A DNA stretch of 64,000 nucleotides from Pseudomonas rustica (GTDB lineage Bacteria > Pseudomonadota > Gammaproteobacteria > Pseudomonadales > Pseudomonadaceae), in the NCBI RefSeq assembly GCF_018336155.1, contig NZ_JAGYHF010000001.1:310001-374000 (forward strand), in the 5' to 3' direction. How positions within the stretch are numbered: position 1 is the first letter of the stretch; the number at the start of each line of letters is the position of its first letter. Made by a program: the position numbers and the translations under genes. Below the pieces are notes generated by a model. The model did no database searches, was not told the DNA's origin, and saw nothing but the letters and a program-made list of their open reading frames with translations. Positions 56,747 to 64,000 of the stretch are shown here, piece by piece.

Positions 56747-59743
56747 ATGACTCACGCGAACACGCCGGCCATTCAAGCGCGCGATCCGAGGGGGTTGCCC
56801 GTGCGCAGCGTGGCCTATCATCACCGCGACGCGAGTGCGGCAATTGAAAGCTACGTCACTCAACAGATTTACGATGCATCAGGACGCGCGCTCCAGAGCC
56901 GCGATCCGAGACTGTTCCTCCGACATCAGCTCGATCCTTCGGCCCCGGCGAATCAGAGCAACGTGTTCAGCCTCTCGGGATCGCCGCTGTTAAGTGAAAA
57001 CACTGACGCCGGCTGGCGCTTGAGCCTGATCGCAGCGGACGGTTTCAGCCTTGAAGGCTGGGATCAGAAACGCAACCACCGACGCACGGGCCTCGATTCG
57101 CTGCGCCGCCCGAGCGCGATATTCGAGCACGCAGAGAGCGAGCCTGAACACTGCACGGAGCGTTTCACCTATGGCGATGAATCGACGGAAATCGTCCATA
57201 ACCGTCGCGGCCGATTGATTCGGCACGACGATACGGCAGGCACCCTGCTTTTTGCGCAATTCAGTCTGACTGGCCTGCCATTGCAATGCGGTCGTGCCTT
57301 CTGCGCTGACCCCGTCTGGGCGGTGAACTGGCCGGAAACGCGCGCCGAGCGCGATCACTTTCTGGAAGGAGACCCCGCAACGACGTTCTGCATCTACAAC
57401 GCCATGGGGGAACTGATCAGCCAGACCGATGCGCTGGGCAATCGGCAAACACTGTTGCAGGATCGCGTCGGTCAGTTACGCGAAATCCATCTGACGCTGG
57501 CAGCCAACCCGCAGAGCCAGACGATAGCCAGCGATATTCAGTACAACGCCGAAGGCCATCTGGAACATCAACGTGCAGGGAACGGTGTGGTGTCTCGAGC
57601 ACGGTTCGGCGCTGATGACGGTCGCCTGCAGCATCTGCTCAGTCAGACAAATGATGGCCAGACGGTGCAGGATCTGACGTACGAATATGACGCGAGCGGT
57701 AACATCACCCGCATCGCCGATCACGCAGCGCCCGCTCACTTTCACCGCAACCAGCGCACCGAAGCGACCTGTCGCTATCGCTACGACAGTCTCTCGCGCT
57801 TGATTGAGGCCAGTGGCCGGCAGATCCGTAACGCCACTGGCGGCCCACAGTTACCGGAGTTTTCCTCGCCTGCCGATCCGGCACAACTGGAAAACTACAC
57901 GCGCACCTACACCTACGATCGCGCCGGTAATTTACTGCGCATGGAACACCGCGCCGCCAGCGGCAACCGCACCGAACGCACGGCCGTCGCTCACTCCAGC
58001 AATCGTAGCCTGGGGGAAAAACCTGACGGCCAGTTGCCGGATGAAGGCGAAATTGCTGCGAGGTACGACGCCAGCGGCAATCGCCTGTTTCTGCAGCACG
58101 GAAAAGAATTGCATTGGGATCGGCGTAATGAATTACGGCAGGTTAGCCAGATCGTCCGTGCCGATGAGCCAGATGACATCGAGTTCTATGTGTATGACGG
58201 TGGTGGCCAGCGTCAGCGCAAAATCACTCAGCGTTTCACCGGCACGCTGACGCGCGATAGTGAAACCCGTTACTTGCCCGGTCTGGAGATTCGCACTGAG
58301 CCAGACCAGATTGTCCACGTCATCTCGATCAAGGCCGCACGCGCCACCCTCCATGTGTTGCATTGGGCGAAAGGCCTGCCGGCGGGCATGGTGCAGGATC
58401 AGCAACGCTACAGCTTCAGCGATCACCTGAATTCCAGCACCGTGGAGCTGGACGCACAGGCACAACTGATTTCGCGGGAGGACTATTACCCCTACGGAGA
58501 AACCTGTTGGTGGGCCGGGCGCAGTCTGGTCCAAGCCAGTTACAAAACCCTGCGCTATTCGGGCAAAGAGCGTGACGCCACGGGTTTGTATTACTACGGT
58601 TTTCGTTACTACGCGCCATGGCTGCAGCGCTGGCTCAATGCTGATCCGCTGGGCACTGCGGACGGCCTGAATCTGTTTGCCATGGTGCATGGCAATCCGG
58701 TCGGCAATGTCGATTTTCAGGGGCTGGTCACGGTGACAGAAGGTACCGCGGCGGCGCTGGCCACGTTTGCCCGAGATGGCGTGAGTGCACTGGCCGGAAG
58801 CTCGGTGAGATATTTTGCCGCCGCAGGATTAGCGCAATGGGCCTCTGGCGACCCGGAATCGCACCCTGATTTCGGCGCCAACGTGGGACTGACCATCGCC
58901 GGTAGTCTGGTCGGCGCGGCAGCCGGTGGATCCATGGGTATCGGGTTGGGCAGTCGCGTTGCCAGCCACTACAACCTCGGCCGCACCATACAAATTGCCA
59001 TGGCCGGTTTTTTTGGCCTTGCCGGTGCCACGATCGGTGCTGCGGCGCCAGCTTATGCATACTTCGCCGACTCGCAGGCAGTAAACCTCACAGCAATCAG
59101 TATTCTCGCCAGCACGTCCGGAAACATGACGCGTGAAACCGCGCAACGCGCGCTCGCCAACGTTGGCCCCAGCGTGACAATCGCCCCCTCCGGTATCACA
59201 ACGGCACTGCGTATGGCCGCTTATGGTGGGTTGCTTTCGGCCAGCGGCGCAGCGCGTGCCGACCTTGCGACCGGTGTCGGGGTGGTCGTCAGCGCCGCCG
59301 TCGAAGGCCTGGACGGGGTGTCCATCACAACCATTAACTCCTTGCGAGGAGGGGCATACGTCAGCCCCGAACACAATACGCTCACGCTGCCCAGGCCGGT
59401 GGAATGGGTTTACGGCGTATCAACGCGCACCGCCGGCTCAACCCTGACAGCTTCGTTGACATTGCTTGCCACGCCACTGACCAGCGGCATTGCAGACTCC
59501 CGATCAAACTCGACTGTGATCTCTGCCCTCGGAACCCCGACCGAGGCGCGCACTTACGTTGGGCAATATGTGGAGCGCGGTGCCTTCGAACTGGTCAGGG
59601 CCGACGATGCGGACTTCACGCTGGATCGTTTTACGCCACCGAACAGAATGTGGAGAAACGCCGCACCCGCTGACTACCACCCGGAGACACCGCATGCGGC
59701 TGATCTGCCCATGCAATCCTTCACCTTTCGGCGCAGCCATTGA
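56747..59743 (+). CDS. TccC-like Rhs-repeat toxin with unrecognised C-terminal effector region
   Basis: 998-residue protein resembling the C component of insecticidal Tc complexes. The N-terminus has the TccC signature DPRGLPVRSVAYH, then degenerate YD/Rhs repeats (about 150-560). The Rhs core follows (DHLNSSTVELD from 559; YSGKERDATGLYYYGFRYY from 604; DPLGTADGLNLFAM, 633-646), where TccC/Rhs proteins self-cleave. The last 350 or so residues are unlike anything I recognise. They include Gly/Ala-rich hydrophobic segments (about 715-780) and a soluble end. No tcA, tcB or immunity gene is adjacent. The stop lies 1 bp from the convergent thioesterase. Confidence 0.88.
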   Translation: MTHANTPAIQARDPRGLPVRSVAYHHRDASAAIESYVTQQIYDASGRALQSRDPRLFLRHQLDPSAPANQSNVFSLSGSPLLSENTDAGWRLSLIAADGFSLEGWDQKRNHRRTGLDSLRRPSAIFEHAESEPEHCTERFTYGDESTEIVHNRRGRLIRHDDTAGTLLFAQFSLTGLPLQCGRAFCADPVWAVNWPETRAERDHFLEGDPATTFCIYNAMGELISQTDALGNRQTLLQDRVGQLREIHLTLAANPQSQTIASDIQYNAEGHLEHQRAGNGVVSRARFGADDGRLQHLLSQTNDGQTVQDLTYEYDASGNITRIADHAAPAHFHRNQRTEATCRYRYDSLSRLIEASGRQIRNATGGPQLPEFSSPADPAQLENYTRTYTYDRAGNLLRMEHRAASGNRTERTAVAHSSNRSLGEKPDGQLPDEGEIAARYDASGNRLFLQHGKELHWDRRNELRQVSQIVRADEPDDIEFYVYDGGGQRQRKITQRFTGTLTRDSETRYLPGLEIRTEPDQIVHVISIKAARATLHVLHWAKGLPAGMVQDQQRYSFSDHLNSSTVELDAQAQLISREDYYPYGETCWWAGRSLVQASYKTLRYSGKERDATGLYYYGFRYYAPWLQRWLNADPLGTADGLNLFAMVHGNPVGNVDFQGLVTVTEGTAAALATFARDGVSALAGSSVRYFAAAGLAQWASGDPESHPDFGANVGLTIAGSLVGAAAGGSMGIGLGSRVASHYNLGRTIQIAMAGFFGLAGATIGAAAPAYAYFADSQAVNLTAISILASTSGNMTRETAQRALANVGPSVTIAPSGITTALRMAAYGGLLSASGAARADLATGVGVVVSAAVEGLDGVSITTINSLRGGAYVSPEHNTLTLPRPVEWVYGVSTRTAGSTLTASLTLLATPLTSGIADSRSNSTVISALGTPTEARTYVGQYVERGAFELVRADDADFTLDRFTPPNRMWRNAAPADYHPETPHAADLPMQSFTFRRSH

Positions 59744-59744
59744 C

Positions 59745-60188
59745 TTACTGCGCAGGCGGCATCTGCCCCAACGGCACCACCGCCATGGTCAATCGCGACA
59801 CACAACTGGCTTTACCCTCATCGCTGGTCAGACGGATATCCCAGACATGCGTAGTGCGGCCGATGTGGATCGGCTTGGCCACTGCCGTCACCCGACCGCT
59901 GCGCAAACCGCGCAAATGGTTGGCGTTGATCTCCAGCCCTACGCAATAGAATTTGCTGGCATCGATGCACAGATAACTGGCCATCGAACCGACGCTTTCC
60001 GCCAGCACCACCGACGCGCCGCCGTGCAGCAGACCGTATGGTTGATGGGTGCGATGGTCGATGACCATGCTCGCGGTCAGCGACTCTTCGTCGACAGATT
60101 CAAAGCGAATGTCCAGCACTTCGCCGATGGTGTTTTTCTGGATCGCGTTCAACTGCTCGATGTTCGGAGTGGTACGCCACAAGCTCAT
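59745..60188 (-). CDS. PaaI-family hotdog thioesterase
   Basis: 147-residue hotdog-fold acyl-CoA thioesterase with the PaaI motif YGLLHGGASVVLAESVGS. It lies 31 bp downstream of an acyl-CoA synthetase gene, an opposing reaction that may prevent CoA trapping. I use the ATG at 60188. It resembles the MenI/YdiI group of aryl- or acyl-CoA thioesterases. Confidence 0.88.
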   Translation of the reverse strand: MSLWRTTPNIEQLNAIQKNTIGEVLDIRFESVDEESLTASMVIDHRTHQPYGLLHGGASVVLAESVGSMASYLCIDASKFYCVGLEINANHLRGLRSGRVTAVAKPIHIGRTTHVWDIRLTSDEGKASCVSRLTMAVVPLGQMPPAQ

Positions 60189-60219
60189 CGCAGACTTCCT
60201 TTGTTGTTTTAGTCGTCGC

Positions 60220-61875
60220 TCAATCCTGCCACAGCACCGCCTCGCTACGCTCGCTCCATTCTTCAAAGCGCGCACCGTAAGTGTCTTCGATGACGTTGCG
60301 TTTGATCTTCAAGGTCGGCGTGAGAAAACCGTTTTCCACCGCCCAACTGTCCTTGACCACCACCAGCCGGCGCAGGCGTTCGTGCTTGTCGAGCACGGCG
60401 TTGACCTCTTCGAGGAGTTTTTCCAGGCTGGAATGCAGACTCGCCCGGCCCTCCTCCTGATTGACCGTCGACAGCACACACAAGCCCAGCGGCGCACTCA
60501 AACCATCGCCGACCACACAGACCTGTTCGATCCGCGAATGCACTGCCAGGCGATTTTCGATTGGCGCCGGGGCGACGTATTTGCCCTTGCTGGTTTTGAA
60601 GATTTCCTTCAGCCGCCCGGTCAGGCGCAAGCGCCCTTCGGCATCCTGTTCGCCCTTGTCGCCGGTGCGCAGGAAGCCATCCTCGGTGAGTGTTTCAGCG
60701 GTTTTCTGTGGATCCTTGAAGTAGCCGAGCATGGTCGCCTGACTGCGCACCAGCACTTCGCCGGTTTCATCGATGCGCACCTCGACATCCGGGCACGGTT
60801 TGCCGATCCAGCCCTGTTTGTATTGCCCCGGCAGACAAATGTGCGAATAACCGCAACTCTCGGTCATGCCATAAACCTCGAGTACATCGAGGCCGAGTTT
60901 CTGATACCAGGTGAGCAAGGTCTGCGGCACCGGCGCCGCGCCGGACAACGCCACGCGCAAGGCATCCAGCCCCAGCCCCGCGAGCACTTTGTGGCCGACG
61001 CGTTTGCCAATGAACGGCAGACTGAGGAGGAAATCCAGACGCTTCGCCGGGATCTTGCTGTACACGCCCATCTGGAACTTCGTCCAGATACGCGGCACGC
61101 CGAACATCGCGGTGGGCCGTGCGCGCTGCAGGTCGGTAATGAAGGTGTCGAGGCTTTCGGCGAAGAACACGGTTTGCCCGGTGTAGATTGAGGCCAGTTC
61201 CACAAACATCCGTTCGGCAACATGACACAGCGGCAGGTACGACAGCAGCCGATCGTTCTCGTTGAGCCCGAACAGCTGCGTACCGCGCGTCGTGGCGAAA
61301 CCGAGATTGGCAAAACTGTGCATCACGCCTTTGGGCAGGCCGGTGGTGCCGGAGGTGTAGATGATCGTCGCCAGTTGCTCGGCGGCGGGACGCGGATCGT
61401 CCTGAATCGGTGAACTGCGCTGCAAGTCAGCCCAGCTGAAATCAAAGTCGCCAGGCGGGTGCAGCGGCAGGCTGATGGTCGGCAAATCATCAGGCACGCC
61501 TTTGGACATGCTCGGCCAGTCATCGAGCTTGCCGATAAACGCCAGCACGCTTTCCGAGTGATTGAGCACCTGCGCGACGGAATCGGCGGTGAGATTGGGA
61601 TAGAGCGGCACCGAAACATGCCCGGCCATCCAGATCGCGAGGTCGGCGATGATCCAGTGCGCGCAATTTTTCGAGATCAGGGCGATGTGGCTCCCTTGCG
61701 GCAACTCGCGAGCACGCAGCCAATGCGCGGCGCAACGGGCCTGATGGCCGACGTCGGCCCAGCTCAAAGTCTCGACTCGCCCGCCACCGATGGGCTGCAC
61801 GAGAAAGCGCTGGCGCGGGTGCCGGGCTTCTCGTTCGTAGAACACGTCCAGCGGCAAACGGAAGGCGGCAGACAT
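60220..61875 (-). CDS. AMP-forming long-chain acyl-CoA synthetase
   Basis: 551-residue adenylate-forming enzyme with IIYTSGTTGLPKGVMHS, YGMTESCG and TGDKGEQDAEGRLRLTGRLKEIFKTSKGKYVAP, as in FadD/FAA-type ligases. The lid-loop KTSKGKY is typical of long-chain acyl-CoA ligases. It probably activates fatty acids for degradation or lipid synthesis. It is followed by the thioesterase. Confidence 0.9.
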   Translation of the reverse strand: MSAAFRLPLDVFYEREARHPRQRFLVQPIGGGRVETLSWADVGHQARCAAHWLRARELPQGSHIALISKNCAHWIIADLAIWMAGHVSVPLYPNLTADSVAQVLNHSESVLAFIGKLDDWPSMSKGVPDDLPTISLPLHPPGDFDFSWADLQRSSPIQDDPRPAAEQLATIIYTSGTTGLPKGVMHSFANLGFATTRGTQLFGLNENDRLLSYLPLCHVAERMFVELASIYTGQTVFFAESLDTFITDLQRARPTAMFGVPRIWTKFQMGVYSKIPAKRLDFLLSLPFIGKRVGHKVLAGLGLDALRVALSGAAPVPQTLLTWYQKLGLDVLEVYGMTESCGYSHICLPGQYKQGWIGKPCPDVEVRIDETGEVLVRSQATMLGYFKDPQKTAETLTEDGFLRTGDKGEQDAEGRLRLTGRLKEIFKTSKGKYVAPAPIENRLAVHSRIEQVCVVGDGLSAPLGLCVLSTVNQEEGRASLHSSLEKLLEEVNAVLDKHERLRRLVVVKDSWAVENGFLTPTLKIKRNVIEDTYGARFEEWSERSEAVLWQD

Positions 61876-61980
61876 GCGACTCGCTCCTGTTTTTTAGGTC
61901 TGGAGCAAGCGTAGTCAACCAAGCAAGTGCTTGGTTGGAAAATTCAAACAAATAATTTCATTGAGTTTGCGGAGATCAAA

Positions 61981-62069
61981 TGTGGGAGCGGGCTTGCTCG
62001 CGAATGCGGTGTATCAGACACATCAATTGTGAATGACACACCGCATTCGCGAGCAAGCCCGCTCCCACA
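61981..62069. repeat. REPIN, TGTGGGAGCGGGCTTGC family
   Basis: 89-bp inverted pair with perfect ends, the same length as 51327-51415, but with a different centre (GTGTATCAGACACATCAATTG). Confidence 0.88.
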
Positions 62070-62080
62070 GGGGATCAGCG

Positions 62081-62533
62081 TTACGGGTGTTTGAGGCTGT
62101 TAAGGGTCATCGAGCCAATCAACAACTCAGGGCTTTCCAGCTCGGCCAACCCGGCAGTGCTGACCTTCTCCGGCGGATAACCGGCGCCATGCTGCAAATA
62201 GCTGAGCAAGTTGCCCACCAACGGGTTGTGGCTGACCAGCAGCACATTGCTCACCGACACCAATTGATCGGTGACCTTGTCCGGATCAACCTCCGGCGTC
62301 AGCCATTCAACCGTGCGAATCTCCGGCTCAAAACCCAGCGCCTCGCGCACAATCTGCGCGGTCTGTTGCGCACGCAAATACGGGCTGGCGTAGATCGCCG
62401 TGAGCGGCTGGCCGATCAAATGGGCAGCGCTGCTCAAGGCTTCTTTGCGACCGTGGTCGGTCAGCTCCCGTTCGGAGTCGGGGCACGAGCCGTAAGGCAC
62501 CGCTTCACCGTGACGCAATACCCAGAGTTTCAT
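62081..62533 (-). CDS. sixA: Phosphohistidine phosphatase SixA
   Basis: 150-residue RHG-family phosphatase with the N-terminal LRHGEAVPYG, the second Arg in YASPYLRAQQT and His in VSHNPLVGNLLS. SixA removes phosphate from histidine phosphotransfer proteins such as the nitrogen PTS. Its ATG overlaps the DUF4389 gene by 4 bp; gpsA lies upstream, as is usual in Pseudomonas. Confidence 0.93.
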   Translation of the reverse strand: MKLWVLRHGEAVPYGSCPDSERELTDHGRKEALSSAAHLIGQPLTAIYASPYLRAQQTAQIVREALGFEPEIRTVEWLTPEVDPDKVTDQLVSVSNVLLVSHNPLVGNLLSYLQHGAGYPPEKVSTAGLAELESPELLIGSMTLNSLKHP

Positions 62534-62877
62534 AGTTTGGGTTCCTCATCTCGAACCGGATGCGGTGCCGGCGCGACGGCGTGCGGCGCTTCACCTTCCG
62601 GGGTACGCGGCGTTGGCCAGTCGGCGAACGGCCACGGTTTCTGGTCGCTGTGGAAACTGCCGAAACGGCCGATCTGCGCCAGAAACTGGCTCAGGCTGTC
62701 GCCGAAATTCATCAGGCTGGCGCTCGGCGCGCCATAGATCAAACGATAGATCAGTTGCACCAGCACCACCGCGCCGAGGATGAACTGCGCCACTTGCCAG
62801 ACCAGTACGTAAACGATCATCCACAGCACACGCAGGAGGATGGATTCGTACTTGGCTTCGGTTTTCGGATCGTTCAT
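62530..62877 (-). CDS. DUF4389 membrane protein
   Basis: 115-residue protein with one or two transmembrane helices (WMIVYVLVWQVAQFILGAV) and a proline-rich cytoplasmic tail. It matches the DUF4389 pattern. Function is unknown; it lies between gpsA and sixA. Confidence 0.85.
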   Translation of the reverse strand: MNDPKTEAKYESILLRVLWMIVYVLVWQVAQFILGAVVLVQLIYRLIYGAPSASLMNFGDSLSQFLAQIGRFGSFHSDQKPWPFADWPTPRTPEGEAPHAVAPAPHPVRDEEPKL

Positions 62878-62898
62878 GGCTTGCTACTCCCGGCTCAC

Positions 62899-63924
62899 TC
62901 AGTTGAAACCGCTGGTGGAAATAAAGTCGACGTCGGTTTTCGGCTCGGCGCGCATCAGTAGACCGATGACCTGCTCCAGCGTGCGTCCTTCGAACAGGAT
63001 CGCGTGCAGCCCGGCGACCAGCGGCATGTACACGCCGACTTCCTGCGACTTGGCCTTGAGCACTTTCAGCGTATTCACCCCTTCGGCGACTTCACCGAGG
63101 CGCGACACCGCTTCATCAAGGCTCAGACCCTGACCGAGGGCGAAACCGACCTGATAGTTGCGGCTCTTCGGCGACGAACAGGTGACGATCAAATCGCCAA
63201 CACCGGCCAGGCCGAGGAAGGTCATCGGATTCGCGCCCTGATTCACCGCAAACCGGGTCATCTCCGCGAGGGCACGGGTGATCAGCATGCTTTTGGTGTT
63301 CTCACCCATCTCCAGCGCCACCGCCATACCGGCGATGATTGCGTAGACGTTTTTCAACGCCCCGCCCAACTCGACGCCAAAACGGTCGGCGCTCGCATAA
63401 ACGCGGAAGGTGCGGCCGTGCAGCGCGGCTTGCACGGCTTTGCACAGATCTTCGTCTTCACTGGCGACCACCGTGGCGGTCAGCGCGTGCTCGGCAATCT
63501 CGCGCGCCAGGTTCGGCCCGGACAGCACGCCGATGCGCGCTTGCGGGGCGATCTCTTCGAGAATCTGGCTCATCAGTTTGAAGGTCTGCGCTTCGATGCC
63601 TTTGGTCAGGCTGACCAGCATCTTGCCGCTGAGGCGCTCGGCGTGGGCAGCGAGCACCGTGCGCAGCGCGCTGGACGGCAGCGCGACAAAGCACAAATCA
63701 CAGGCGTCGAGCGTGGCTTGCAGGTCGGTGACCGCAGTCACGCCCGGCAGAATCTTGATGCCTTTGAGGTAACGCGGGTTTTCGCGATTGACCCGGATGG
63801 CTTCAGCCTGTTCGGGGTCACGCATCCATTGCAGGACTTGATGGCCGTTCTCGGCCAGTAAATTGGCCACGGCGGTACCAAAACTTCCGCCTCCCAGGAC
63901 CGCAATCGGGCGCTGTTCAGTCAT
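62899..63924 (-). CDS. gpsA: Glycerol-3-phosphate dehydrogenase [NAD(P)+]
   Basis: Makes sn-glycerol-3-phosphate from DHAP for phospholipids. The 341 residues start [23 protein letters not shown] (Rossmann motif) and contain the catalytic Lys region [14 protein letters not shown] and [17 protein letters not shown] use the ATG at 63924. It leads the gpsA-DUF4389-sixA group. Confidence 0.95.
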   Translation of the reverse strand: MTEQRPIAVLGGGSFGTAVANLLAENGHQVLQWMRDPEQAEAIRVNRENPRYLKGIKILPGVTAVTDLQATLDACDLCFVALPSSALRTVLAAHAERLSGKMLVSLTKGIEAQTFKLMSQILEEIAPQARIGVLSGPNLAREIAEHALTATVVASEDEDLCKAVQAALHGRTFRVYASADRFGVELGGALKNVYAIIAGMAVALEMGENTKSMLITRALAEMTRFAVNQGANPMTFLGLAGVGDLIVTCSSPKSRNYQVGFALGQGLSLDEAVSRLGEVAEGVNTLKVLKAKSQEVGVYMPLVAGLHAILFEGRTLEQVIGLLMRAEPKTDVDFISTSGFN

Positions 63925-64000
63925 ATGCAATCCGTTAATCCATACCAGTGGCGATGGCGGCATTATACGGGGCGACCCGGTCGCGGCCAGCCCCCGCAAC

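Overview
The window is chromosomal DNA of a fluorescent-group Pseudomonas (P. fluorescens species complex or a close relative). The evidence is the high GC content, the conserved Pseudomonas order holB-tmk-mltG-pabC-fabF-acpP-fabG-fabD-plsX-rpmF-yceD-maf-sppA-HAD-rluC-rne and then murB-ptp-kdsB-trm112-lpxK-exbD-exbB-comEC, and many REP/REPIN elements of two families (TGTAGGAGCTGCCG... and TGTGGGAGCGGGCTTGCTCGCG...). No phage, transposase, integrase, CRISPR array or rRNA was seen.

Layout. 1-8.5 kb (minus strand) is the fatty-acid and envelope precursor block: DNA polymerase delta' (partial), thymidylate kinase, MltG, PabC, FabF, AcpP, FabG, FabD, PlsX, L32 and YceD. A consensus sigma-70 promoter lies so close to the yceD start that the message looks leaderless. 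8.5-15.8 kb holds YceF/Maf, SppA, a HAD phosphatase, RluC and RNase E; rne has a leader of about 630 nt behind a good promoter. 15.9-20.3 kb is an accessory molybdo-hydroxylase cluster (MobA-like, XdhC, large molybdopterin subunit, 2Fe-2S subunit) set between rne and murB. 20.6-27.5 kb is a tightly overlapping envelope block (MurB, LMW phosphatase, KdsB, Trm112-like, LpxK, ExbD, ExbB, ComEC). 27.6-31.8 kb has a DUF2062 protein, a YadG/YadH-type ABC exporter whose 3' end was duplicated together with its terminator and REP pair, a GST and a transglutaminase-like protein. 32.0-34.9 kb has a FadE-type acyl-CoA dehydrogenase and a PA2817-family protein.

35.0-38.3 kb is the most interesting unit. 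A LysR regulator is divergent from an AlaX-type aminoacyl-tRNA editing protein, a 2-oxoglutarate/Fe(II) oxygenase and a LysE/RhtB exporter. I infer a module that hydroxylates a free amino acid, exports it and protects translation from it.

38.4-42.1 kb has an M20 dipeptidase, three tRNA-Glu/tRNA-Gly pairs behind one stringent-type promoter, and an unrecognised membrane-anchored protein. 42.1-42.8 kb and 52.2-52.8 kb are gene-free repeat regions. Each carries one copy of a roughly 350-bp structured repeat whose predicted stems differ by compensatory changes. 42.8-49.2 kb has a chemoreceptor, a MocR regulator, an SDR, a CurA-like reductase and PyrF. 49.5-52.2 kb has an OmpR/EnvZ-type two-component pair and a four-EF-hand protein. 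52.8-56.5 kb has an AI-2E-family permease, a DUF4892 protein and two overlapping alpha/beta hydrolases. 56.7-59.7 kb encodes an orphan TccC-like Rhs toxin with an unrecognised C-terminal region. 59.7-63.9 kb has a hotdog thioesterase, an acyl-CoA synthetase, SixA, a DUF4389 protein and GpsA.

Functional calls come from reading the translated sequences by eye. No database search was run.
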